24,566 bases of DNA from JAXHTH01 sp034211115 (GTDB lineage Bacteria; Planctomycetota; Phycisphaerae; Phycisphaerales; SM1A02): assembly GCA_034211115.1 (NCBI GenBank), contig JAXHTH010000081.1, forward strand, positions 1-24,566. Direction: 5' to 3'. Numbering within the stretch: position 1 is the stretch's first letter; every line of letters begins with the position of its first letter. This document shows positions 13,859 to 21,533 of the stretch, one piece after another. The notes beneath the pieces were generated by a model that ran no database searches, was not told the origin of the DNA, and saw only the letters and a list, made by a program, of their open reading frames with translations. The position numbers and the translations under genes are program-made.

Positions 13859-14743
13859 ATGAAACCCTTACAGATACCGAATCTGTCGACGCTCGATGAG
13901 CCTCCTTCTTGGTGTAACGCCCGCGGGCATCTCGACCGCTCCGCCTGCGTGGAGGTGCGGGTCTCGGAGGTGCGGCGTCTGGCGCGGTGCGTCATCGAGA
14001 GTGGGCGGTATCGCCCTGATGGAAAAGGACTTACGCAGGTCGTCTCCCCGCTCCCCCACCAGCAGCGGGCCCGCACGGGCGACGGGCGCGTCGCCTCGGG
14101 CATCATCACCATCACCGCCCGGCAGGTGCACGAGCTCCACGCCGGCCGCACGCCGCGGAAGCTGGCCGGCGACCGCCGCACGCCCCGCGCCCCGGTCATG
14201 CGGCCGGGGTACTGGCTCGACGACCGTCCCTTCCGGTGCCGCGTCACACGCGCTGACCCGTTCGTCATCCCCTTCGACCGCGGGCTGGAGGGCAATCCCA
14301 ACAAGGGGGCGTGCCGGTGCAAGATGATCGGCCTGCCCGAGACCTGGTCACAACCGCTGCGGATCGAGAAGTGGGTGTTCCCGAAGCGCATCCGCCCGGC
14401 GTACTACCTGATCTGCCCGGGCACGTTCCTGCACCGTAATTTCCCGGCGGGGAAGGATCCGCGTCTGCCGCCGCTGAGCACCTGCGGGTCCGGGCGGAAG
14501 GCGACCGGCTGCCCCCAGCGGGCGCTGAAGCTGTTGCTCGTGCAGTGCACGCCTCGGGAGTATCGCGATGCCAAGGCGGCCCGGCTGTGGATCGACAGCA
14601 TCCCTCCGCGCGTTATCGAGCGCTACCGCGCGGAGATCAACCTGCTGATGGTGCGATATGGCCCGATCATGCCGCCGCGGGTGCTGCTCTGTCCGCGCTG
14701 CCTGGGCACGAAGTACGGCAACGACCCGGAAACCGTCCGCTAG
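13859..14743 (+). CDS. Cys-containing protein of unknown function, ends at an in-frame TAG
   Basis: A 294-residue product that I do not recognise. It starts MKPLQIPNLSTLDEPPSW. The first 130 residues include a helix-like VRVSEVRRLARCVIESGRY and IITITARQVHELHAG. The second half carries scattered cysteines: CRCKMIG, YLICPG, STCGSG, TGCPQR, VQCTPRE, and a final CPRCLGTKYGN. These suggest one or two zinc-binding knuckles, reminiscent of small zinc-ribbon proteins found in planctomycetes. The start is supported by a good promoter ending 6 nt upstream; a longer frame upstream crosses the dispersed repeat. The TAG at 14741-14743 cuts a frame that stays open for 107 more codons with the same third-position bias, so the natural protein was probably longer. 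It may be a pseudogene or a readthrough gene. Confidence 0.6.
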   Translation: MKPLQIPNLSTLDEPPSWCNARGHLDRSACVEVRVSEVRRLARCVIESGRYRPDGKGLTQVVSPLPHQQRARTGDGRVASGIITITARQVHELHAGRTPRKLAGDRRTPRAPVMRPGYWLDDRPFRCRVTRADPFVIPFDRGLEGNPNKGACRCKMIGLPETWSQPLRIEKWVFPKRIRPAYYLICPGTFLHRNFPAGKDPRLPPLSTCGSGRKATGCPQRALKLLLVQCTPREYRDAKAARLWIDSIPPRVIERYRAEINLLMVRYGPIMPPRVLLCPRCLGTKYGNDPETVR

Positions 14744-15067
14744 GGCTGGCGGAGGCGCAACAACAAGCCGGACACCACGCGCACCGCCGGCATCCGCCAG
14801 CGCCTCACACCCCCGGAAGGAGCGCCCCCGCCCCCGCCCCCGGAGGTCTTACCCGCGGAACTATCCCTACCGGGGGCCAACGAGCCCACCGAGCGCAAGC
14901 GCACGCCCAGGTCCTCGCTTGCGTCTTCGCAGGAAGCCACCACCGCCGAGGTCTGCGCCTGCCTCGAAGGGATCCTCACCACCCTCCGCCGGGCCCGCGC
15001 AGCGCGGGAGCTCGTCGCAGACGAGGAGGTGAGCAAGAAGAACGAGGGTCAGGCATCGCCGGATTGA
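14744..15067 (+). other. In-frame continuation of the gene at 13859 beyond its TAG
   Basis: This 344 bp gap to the next gene holds 107 sense codons in the same frame as the gene at 13859, closed by TGA at 15065-15067. The first 21 codons after the TAG all end in G or C, as real genes here do. The translation passes from GWRRRNNKPDTTRT through a proline run to CACLEGILTTLRRARAAREL, which looks like a helix, and has no in-frame ATG near its beginning. It contains a copy of the dispersed repeat (SLASSQEA). It is best read as the original C-terminus of the upstream gene. Confidence 0.55.
14894..14936 (+). repeat. Dispersed element copy 4
   Basis: CGCAAGCG (14894-14901) and CGCTTGCG (14916-14923) form an 8 bp hairpin with a 14 nt loop. 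GCTTGCGTCTTCGC (14917-14930) and AGGAAG follow. Same orientation as copy 3. A separate CCCCCGGAAG lies 75 bp upstream at 14810-14819. Confidence 0.75.
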
Positions 15068-15087
15068 CCATCACCTGCCCGGTTGAA

Positions 15088-17949
15088 TCAGGTCGTTTCA
15101 GGCAGCAACTCCTCGAACTCAAGCATGCCGCGTCTGCCAAGCTGATTGATAATGTCCTCCGCCTGCGCCGCGGCTGCACCGCCAGCGTTCATGCCCGTCT
15201 CGAGCACTTCTCTCGCATTTTTGCGCCATCCGATGACACGCCACCCCTCATCGTCGCCCTCAACGAGGCGCCCGAGGATCGAGACGGCGAGCGCGGGATC
15301 GGCATCTGCGAACTTCACAAGCTGCTCCACGATCCGGTCGTCCGGTTCAGGTTTCCGGACAACTTCAACGAAAGCCTCCAGATTCTGCAGTGACCACTTC
15401 GCATCAAACGCGCCAGAGCTGAACCAGTAGCCGAACGTCGCCGCCGTCGGATCCTTTTCCGCATCCTGTTTGCCGATCGCCTTCCAGTGCCACTCCCACA
15501 GCTTCTTGAAGCGTTCAATCGCTGCCGGAGGAACCTTGTCCTGCTGCTGCCGAAGGCTCCTGCCGACGAACTCGATAGCATGCGTGCGGACCGGCTCGAT
15601 CGTCTTCGTGAGCAGGCGCTGGATGATCTTGTCGTCCGATTCGAGATCGACGTCGCCGCGACCGTAGAGCACCATGAGGTGCTCTCCCAAGTGGTCCAGG
15701 GCGCGGTTGTGCCCTCCGCGCGGATACTTCACGTCCTTGATGTGGTCGACCGCGAAGCTGAATTGCTCCCGAAGCACGTTGTAGAATTCAATGTGAGGCC
15801 GACAGGCCAGGAGGAATGTGCTCCACGCCGCCCAGCCATACGCGGTGGTCGGGTCGGTCTCTATGCCGCTGAGGTCGAAGATCGTTGCGGCCCGCTCTGT
15901 TATCCACTGTCGGTCAACCCAATAGAGTAGCCCGAGGCGCCAGCCGAAGACGGCATGCGCAACAAACGGGTCGGCTGATCCCTTCGTCAGGATGTCCTCA
16001 AGGGCGTTCCTGACCTCCGGCATCACCTTCTCGAACCCGCCCTCGATTACCTTCCGGCCATCCCTCTCAACCGCTGACGCCTCGGCGACCCAGTGCGCGA
16101 ACGCGAGCAGCGCGTGCAGCGCATGCCCCGCCGGCCGGTTGAGCGAAGGCGTCAAGAAATCCGCTGTTCTCGGGTCGAACTCCTCATCGGCGAGCGGTTC
16201 CGCCGACACGTGCACGTCCGACCTCAACTCATCCACAACGTGCCAGAGGTCGTCTCGATAACGCTGATCAACCTTCGCCCGGCAGGCGTCGCGGACAAGA
16301 TCCGCGATCGTGTTGCGTGTCCAGCGCCAATCCTTGTCCACCAATGGCTCGGTGGCCCCAGGCGGTCTGACGTCCTCATCCGCCGGGCGTCCCAGCACCC
16401 ATTTACAGAGCGCGAGAGTCGGCTTGAGATCGATCGTCGCGTACTCCTTGGTTGACTCCCGGACCGCCTCCAGAAACCGGCGCACATAGATGGCGTAATG
16501 CCCTTCCAAGCGAGTGGCCTGCCTGGCGCACTCCCGCAGGTTCGTCCGTACGTACTGGCCGAACTGCTGTGCCAGCCCTTCGTATGCGGGGCCTTCCGCG
16601 CGCTCCGGCTCTTCCTTCCATTCGGAGAGCTTCTCCACCACCTCCTCGAAGCTCAACTCCGACAACTCGTCAGCTGTGTATGGGCTCTCACTTCCCCACC
16701 GCGTGCGCACGATCATGTTCAGATACGCGAATTCCGGCTCGCCGTGCTCACGCCGCATCCGCTCGTAATGAGCGAGGCGTTCGCCTTCCAGATGGTCGCG
16801 GATCCAATGCCACTTCTGGAACCTCCACCAGTCGCGGCGCTGTTCTCGATCCTCATCCGTCGGCTCTCTGTCCAGGTTTGCGCGGATGCGATCATCGAAG
16901 CCGCTCAAGTCGGGGCCCTCATCGATCCAGCCGAGGAAAGTCGCACGCTCCTCTTGGTCCAGCAGATCGAAGTGCCTGCCGGCAAGCATGCCGTACTCGT
17001 ACTTGAACCGGTAGTCATCGAACAGTGATCGGTCCATCATCGTCTCGCGGACAAGATCACCCGCCTGGTCGGCGAACCGGTCGATGAGGTGGATTCGGAT
17101 GCGCTTGAAGATCGGGAACTCATGCCTTTCCACAAGGCCCAGCACGTCGACCAGGGAGATCCCACCATTGGCGATGGAACTCTCCGCGGCCTCCCGGATA
17201 CACCCCACGAGCTTCGCGGCGATTTCGTGGTCGGAGTTCTGATCATGCTCCTCTACCGCAGCGCGCCATGCCGTGGATGAATCGTCCTTTTCACTCGAGT
17301 AGGGGATCGCCCTCACGCCACGATCGAGCTGCTCGAGCAGGAACACCACAAGCTCACGCGGGCGAACCTTGACCAATGCCGGGACAACATCTCCTTTGAG
17401 CGACTCGCCGTACCAGTACGCTTCCCTTCGCCCGTCTCGGTCTTCCCGTCCCAGACGCTTCAGATTGAAAGCAGTCCGGGCAAGACGCATCGCCATCGTC
17501 CCCTTTCCTGCACCCGCGATGTGCGCGCAGACTTCACCGATGTCTTTCAGGTCGAGCTCACGCAGCACACCGCCCTTCGCTGCCTCCTCGATCTTCGGGA
17601 CAAGGCGCACGCCAAATCGAGCCGGCATTGCCTTTGCCGCGTCGAGCATGTCGTGGATGACGCACCAATTGTCCGTTGTGATCTCCTCAAGAACGGCCGT
17701 GACTTCCTCCGGTGCCTCCTTGGCCATGCGCGCCAAATACTGCGACGGCGGCCATTTCTGGTATCGGATACTTCCATCGGGGAATCGCTCAGCCGGCAGT
17801 GGCTTCTCAAAGATCCGCTCCTTGCGAAGCGGCTCGATCCACAGTGGATTGACGAGCGCGCTGAAGAAGTAGCGTTCGTGTGCTGGAGAACTCATGCGGT
17901 CGATCGCCGCGTGCACGAGTTCACTGGTTGGCGGCGTGAAGGATTTCAT
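15088..17949 (-). CDS. Large helical-repeat protein, possible defence-module component
   Basis: A 953-residue, mostly helical soluble protein with no signal peptide, no Walker A motif and no nuclease motif that I can see. Near the N-terminus are LWIEPLRKERIFEKP (36-50), WPPSQYLARMA (66-76) and TTDNWCVIHDMLDAAKAMP (91-109). I associate these blocks with the solenoid C-terminal halves of large STAND/NACHT-type NTPases in bacterial defence loci; here the solenoid stands without the NTPase part. The C-terminus carries many Trp/Arg-rich helices. The ATG at 17949 overlaps the end of the upstream gene by 29 bp, implying translational coupling and a two-gene unit. The stretch from about 15.1 to 18.6 kb has visibly lower GC and less biased codons than its neighbours, suggesting transfer. 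The defence role is inference from remembered similarity. Confidence 0.8.
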   Translation of the reverse strand: MKSFTPPTSELVHAAIDRMSSPAHERYFFSALVNPLWIEPLRKERIFEKPLPAERFPDGSIRYQKWPPSQYLARMAKEAPEEVTAVLEEITTDNWCVIHDMLDAAKAMPARFGVRLVPKIEEAAKGGVLRELDLKDIGEVCAHIAGAGKGTMAMRLARTAFNLKRLGREDRDGRREAYWYGESLKGDVVPALVKVRPRELVVFLLEQLDRGVRAIPYSSEKDDSSTAWRAAVEEHDQNSDHEIAAKLVGCIREAAESSIANGGISLVDVLGLVERHEFPIFKRIRIHLIDRFADQAGDLVRETMMDRSLFDDYRFKYEYGMLAGRHFDLLDQEERATFLGWIDEGPDLSGFDDRIRANLDREPTDEDREQRRDWWRFQKWHWIRDHLEGERLAHYERMRREHGEPEFAYLNMIVRTRWGSESPYTADELSELSFEEVVEKLSEWKEEPERAEGPAYEGLAQQFGQYVRTNLRECARQATRLEGHYAIYVRRFLEAVRESTKEYATIDLKPTLALCKWVLGRPADEDVRPPGATEPLVDKDWRWTRNTIADLVRDACRAKVDQRYRDDLWHVVDELRSDVHVSAEPLADEEFDPRTADFLTPSLNRPAGHALHALLAFAHWVAEASAVERDGRKVIEGGFEKVMPEVRNALEDILTKGSADPFVAHAVFGWRLGLLYWVDRQWITERAATIFDLSGIETDPTTAYGWAAWSTFLLACRPHIEFYNVLREQFSFAVDHIKDVKYPRGGHNRALDHLGEHLMVLYGRGDVDLESDDKIIQRLLTKTIEPVRTHAIEFVGRSLRQQQDKVPPAAIERFKKLWEWHWKAIGKQDAEKDPTAATFGYWFSSGAFDAKWSLQNLEAFVEVVRKPEPDDRIVEQLVKFADADPALAVSILGRLVEGDDEGWRVIGWRKNAREVLETGMNAGGAAAAQAEDIINQLGRRGMLEFEELLPETT

Positions 17950-18637
17950 CCAATTCGCTCTTCACAGTGAAGAATGAACCCACTGGAGCATAGAGGATCG
18001 TTTCAAACCGCTCGAAATGCGCGTGGAGTTCACGTTCGGGGACTGGTTCTTTCGGCTCGCGCGGAAAGTGAACCTGACTCTTGAACCACTTGTGTTCTTG
18101 TTCGAACCGGCGCACAAGCGCTGCGCTCGTGGATTCTCTGGAACCCGTTCGTCTGATGAGCGCACGAAACATCGCGTGGTATCGCGATTGCCTCTTCTCA
18201 CGGTCACGGCGGGTACGGTGAAGGGTCACAAGCTTGTCGATCTCGCGATAGACCGCAATCGGAATGGCAGCCTCGGTGGGAGGTCCACCCGGGGCATCGA
18301 ACAATGAACCAGGATCTGTCTGATCCGGGGGATTCGGCCAGTCTTCATAGAACCGGTCAACGTGATGTTCATAGTTGATCCGAGACGATGCCAATTCACC
18401 ATCGAGGACGAATGGAAGGCGGTCTCCGATGTCGCGGATGGCGTGCGCCAGGAATCAAATCCGTCCAGGAAGATCAACCTGCCCCAGAAGCTCGACGGCG
18501 CCCTCGTAGGCTGGCGCCAGCGACTGTGCCTCGTTCCGGAACCACTCCAGCAGCTCACACCGTCTTGTTGTCCAGACGCGTGCTCTGTGATCATCAGGAT
18601 CCGATGCTGGCGGCGTTTCTGCAGGCGACGTCGTCAT
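17921..18637 (-). pseudogene. Partner gene of the 953 aa protein, interrupted by one in-frame TGA
   Basis: A 239-codon frame, intact except for TGA at complement 18455-18457 (codon 61). Before it: MTTSPAETPPAS, then CELLEWFRNEAQSLAPAYEGAVELL and VDLPGRI in sequence. After it: FLAHAIRDIGDRLPFVLDG and then NYEHHVDRFYEDWPNPPDQ. Homologous proteins as I remember them read PGR-V-R-F-I-AHAVREI, with Arg at the stop position, so one CGA to TGA change explains it. The first nine codons after the TGA all end in G or C, and no ATG follows closely. Restarting would need the TTG at 18394 and lose the most conserved block. The mostly helical protein ends in ELDEILHAANQ, overlapping the start of the 953 aa gene by 29 bp. 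Function unknown; the pair is probably one system. Confidence 0.65.
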
Positions 18638-18647
18638 GACAACGATT

Positions 18648-18653
18648 ATTGTA
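18648..18653 (-). promoter_or_regulatory. Candidate -10 of the two-gene module
   Basis: TACAAT on the minus strand ends 10 nt before the ATG at 18637, giving a leader of only a few nucleotides. No clear -35 is present at 16-18 bp. Confidence 0.35.
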
Positions 18654-18747
18654 GCCGGCCTCGCCGCCGCCGGTCCGGGCACGCACTGCCCGGCTCGGAT
18701 CGCGTGAGCGCGCGCGGATCGCAGCCCAAAGCCTCCGCCTTGCGGCG

Positions 18748-18782
18748 TTTCAGCTTTCAGTTTTCAGTTTTCCCGCTTTCCG
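18748..18782. repeat. Tandem heptamer array TTTCAGT
   Basis: Consecutive heptamers TTTCAGC, TTTCAGT, TTTCAGT, TTTCCCG, CTTTCCG, then an octamer CTTTTCCG. The array ends 9 bp from the ftsH stop codon, in the ftsH 3' region. Confidence 0.8.
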
Positions 18783-18791
18783 CTTTTCCGT

Positions 18792-20882
18792 TCACGCGGG
18801 CGAGGGCAGGACGCCGCCGGCGGGCTCGTCGCCGAGGTCGGGGTCGGCGGGGGCGGGGGCCTGCTTGGGCGGGTGGGCCGCCGCTTCCTTTTCCAGAAGC
18901 TCCGCCACCGTGGGCTTGTCGAGCACCTGGCCGCTCATGATGCGCTTGATGTCATCGCCGGTGAGCGTCTCGTACTTCAGCAGGGCCTCGGCGAGGGCGA
19001 TGACCTTGTCCCAGTTCTCGCTGATGAGCCGCTCGGCCTCGCGGTAGGCCTCGTCGATGAGGCGTCGGATCTCCTCGTCGATCACCCGCGCGGTGTCATC
19101 GGAGTATTCCTTCTCGGGGAGGAACATCTCGCGGTTCTCGTTGCCCGCGTAGTTGACGAAGCCGAGCTTGTCGGACATGCCCCACTCGAGAATCATGTGG
19201 CGTGCGTACTGGGTGACCATCTGGATGTCCATCGCCGCGCCGGAGGAGACATCGGCGGTCTTGCGCTGCTCGGCGATGCGCCCGCCGCAGAGGACGCGCA
19301 TGGTGGCGAGCAGGTATTTCATGCCGTAGCCGTAGCGGTCCTTTTCGGGCAGGGAGAAGGTCGCGCCCAGCGCCTGGCCGCGGGGGATGATGGTGACCTT
19401 GTGGACGGGGTCGGCATCGTCGAGGAGGGCCTGGACGACGGTGTGGCCCGCCTCGTGGTACGCGGTGGCGATGCGCTCCTGCTCCTCGATCTTGCGGCTC
19501 TTGCGGGCGCGTCCGAAACGGATCTTGTCGCGTGCCTCCTCGAGGTCGGCGAGATCGACGAGGTCCTTGTTGGACATGGTGGCGAGGATGGCCGCCTCGT
19601 TGATGAGGGCGGCGAGGTCGGCGCCGCTGAACATCGGCGTGCCCCGCGCGATGACCTCCAGACTCACTTCCGGCGACAGCTTGATGTTGCGGCTGTGCAC
19701 CTCGAGGATCTGGCGTCGGCCGAGGATGTCCGGCAAGGGCACCTGCACCTGCCGATCGAAACGGCCGGGCCGGGTCAGGGCCGGATCGAGCACGTCGGCG
19801 CGGTTGGTGGCGGCGATGACGATGATCTGATGATGCGCCTCGAAGCCGTCCATCTCGACGAGGATCGCGTTGAGCGTCTGCTCGCGCTCGTCATGCCCGC
19901 CGGTGGTGAACCCGCCCCCGCGCCGGCGCCCGACGGCGTCGATCTCATCGAGGAAGATGATGCAGGGCGAATTCTCTTTTGCCTGTTTGAACAAATCCCT
20001 GACGCGCGACGCTCCGACACCGACGAACATCTCAACAAAGTCGGACCCGCTGATGGAGAAGAACGGAACGTCCGCCTCGCCGGCGATTGCCTTCGCAAGC
20101 AATGTCTTTCCGCATCCGGGCGGGCCGACGAGAAGCACGCCGCGCGGGATTCGCCCGCCGAGGCGCTGGAACTTGCCGGGGTTCTTGAGGAACTCGACGA
20201 TCTCGTTGACTTCGTCCTTCGCCTCGTCGACGCCGGCCACATCGTTGAAGGTGACATCGACGGTGTCCTTGGAGGAGATGCGGTGGCGCGACTTGCCGAA
20301 GCTGCCGAGCATGCCGCCCGGCCCGCCGCCCGCCGAACGCATCGACCGCGCGATGAAGAACCACACGATGGCGACGAACAGCAGGATCGGGATGAACGGC
20401 CCGAGCAGTTGGAGCCAGATGCTCGTGCCGGTGTCGGCGTGGAACCGCACGTTCATCGCGTTCAGCCGTTCGATGTACCACTCGCGGCTCTGGGCGTCGA
20501 TATCGAGGGTGATGACGGTATCCGTCTCGGTGTTGGGGAAGGGCGGTTCGCCCTTCTTGACGGTCGCGACGAGCCGGTCGTTCTCGACGACGACGAGGTT
20601 GTCCTTGATCTTCCCGGTGGGGAACCACTTCGGCTCATTCGTCTCCGGGTCCGTCTGCTGCTCGGCGATGAGCTCGCGGAACTCCTGCCAGGACTCGATG
20701 GTCTGTCCGCGCCGGCCACCCTGGAGCACGACGAAGAGCAGGATGAGCATGCTGATGATGACCACCCAGCTCATCAGGCTGCGGCTGAACTTCATCGGGG
20801 GGGGCGGCTGCGGCCCCTTGCCGTCCGGCGACGAGCCCGGATCGGGTCGGTTGTTGTTCGGATTCTTCTGATCGTCAGCCAT
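18792..20882 (-). CDS. ftsH: ATP-dependent zinc metalloprotease FtsH
   Basis: A membrane-bound AAA+ protease that degrades misfolded membrane proteins and short-lived regulators. The 696 residues contain a Pro/Asn-rich cytosolic lead, TM1 at about 36-54, a periplasmic domain of about 100 residues, and TM2 at about 156-178. The AAA module has Walker A GPPGCGKT (253-260), pore motif FVGVGA (286-291), Walker B IIFLDE (308-313) and second region of homology TNRADVLDPALTRPGRFD (359-376). The protease has HEAGH (476-480) and the third zinc ligand Asp552 in GAAMDIQ. The tail is Pro/Ala-rich. Start at 20882 gives a normal N-terminus, though no Shine-Dalgarno site is clear. It lies 123 bp downstream of the lptE-like gene on the same strand, so a shared envelope transcript is possible. 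Confidence 0.96.
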   Translation of the reverse strand: MADDQKNPNNNRPDPGSSPDGKGPQPPPPMKFSRSLMSWVVIISMLILLFVVLQGGRRGQTIESWQEFRELIAEQQTDPETNEPKWFPTGKIKDNLVVVENDRLVATVKKGEPPFPNTETDTVITLDIDAQSREWYIERLNAMNVRFHADTGTSIWLQLLGPFIPILLFVAIVWFFIARSMRSAGGGPGGMLGSFGKSRHRISSKDTVDVTFNDVAGVDEAKDEVNEIVEFLKNPGKFQRLGGRIPRGVLLVGPPGCGKTLLAKAIAGEADVPFFSISGSDFVEMFVGVGASRVRDLFKQAKENSPCIIFLDEIDAVGRRRGGGFTTGGHDEREQTLNAILVEMDGFEAHHQIIVIAATNRADVLDPALTRPGRFDRQVQVPLPDILGRRQILEVHSRNIKLSPEVSLEVIARGTPMFSGADLAALINEAAILATMSNKDLVDLADLEEARDKIRFGRARKSRKIEEQERIATAYHEAGHTVVQALLDDADPVHKVTIIPRGQALGATFSLPEKDRYGYGMKYLLATMRVLCGGRIAEQRKTADVSSGAAMDIQMVTQYARHMILEWGMSDKLGFVNYAGNENREMFLPEKEYSDDTARVIDEEIRRLIDEAYREAERLISENWDKVIALAEALLKYETLTGDDIKRIMSGQVLDKPTVAELLEKEAAAHPPKQAPAPADPDLGDEPAGGVLPSPA

Positions 20883-21005
20883 GGCGTTTCATGCTTCGCG
20901 GCGGGTTCGCCGACTAACCCCGGCGCAGGCAACGGTTGTTCCCGAGGTGCATGTCCGGCGTGTTCGGGCGGTCGGGGGCCGGGCGGCGCGCCGAACTGGG
21001 GCGGC

Positions 21006-21533
21006 CTACCAGGCGGCCCGCATTTCCTCGACAAGATCGCGCGCCAACTGTTGTACGGCCGCCATCCGCCCCAATTCCAGCCGCTCTCCCGTCGGCGCCG
21101 ACGGAACAGCCAGCCCGTGCCCCGAGAATGACCTCCGCGCCACCAGCGGCGCGTCCGTCCGCCAGTCCTTCCACTCGAAGTCGATCGTCACGCTCAGCAC
21201 GACCTCTTCTCCCAGGCCGGTCAGGCGCGATTTGGAGAGCTGGTCCAACTCCACACGCGTGATGCGTCCGGTAAGAATCGTATCGGCCCGGGGCTGGGTG
21301 GTCACCTTGTACGGCGTTCGGGCCTCGATTTCCTTGATGACCGCATCGGTCAGCTCGAATTCCAGGCCCCGGCTGAACGTCTCGTTCTCGAAGATCGGCA
21401 CCGCCACGGTCCGGACGGCCGTCGAGTAGACGGACTCGGTGCTGTAGCCCTCCCGCGGGTCGGCGGCGCAGGCCGCCAGGGCCCACAGCAAGGCGACGGC
21501 GATCAGGACTCCAGCCGCGACGCGGGCCTTCAT
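21006..21533 (-). CDS. LptE-like outer-membrane lipoprotein
   Basis: A 175-residue lipoprotein resembling LptE, which plugs the LptD pore for lipopolysaccharide export to the outer leaflet. The signal peptide ends in LWALAAC, so Cys22 would be lipidated. GYSTESVY is followed by VRTVAVPIFENETFSRGLEFELT (in part, residues about 41-63), then AVIKEIEARTPYKV and the beta strands TILTGRI and VVLSVTIDFEW. This strand-helix order is that of the LptE/RlpB fold, as seen in planctomycete homologues. The assignment rests on pattern, not on strict motifs. Its ATG overlaps the TGA of the upstream BamD-like gene as ATGA (4 nt), a sign of coupled translation. Both products belong to outer-membrane biogenesis, which strengthens both calls. 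Confidence 0.72.
   Translation of the reverse strand: MKARVAAGVLIAVALLWALAACAADPREGYSTESVYSTAVRTVAVPIFENETFSRGLEFELTDAVIKEIEARTPYKVTTQPRADTILTGRITRVELDQLSKSRLTGLGEEVVLSVTIDFEWKDWRTDAPLVARRSFSGHGLAVPSAPTGERLELGRMAAVQQLARDLVEEMRAAW

Noticed and set aside
17921..18394. A separate intact gene starting at the TTG at 18394
   Set aside because: The conserved block FLAHAIRDIGDRLP lies upstream in the same frame, so the TTG start would truncate the family; an interrupted longer gene fits better.
18873..21131. 752-codon plus-strand frame opposite ftsH and lptE
   Set aside because: High-GC antisense shadow. The minus strand encodes unmistakable FtsH with all catalytic motifs.
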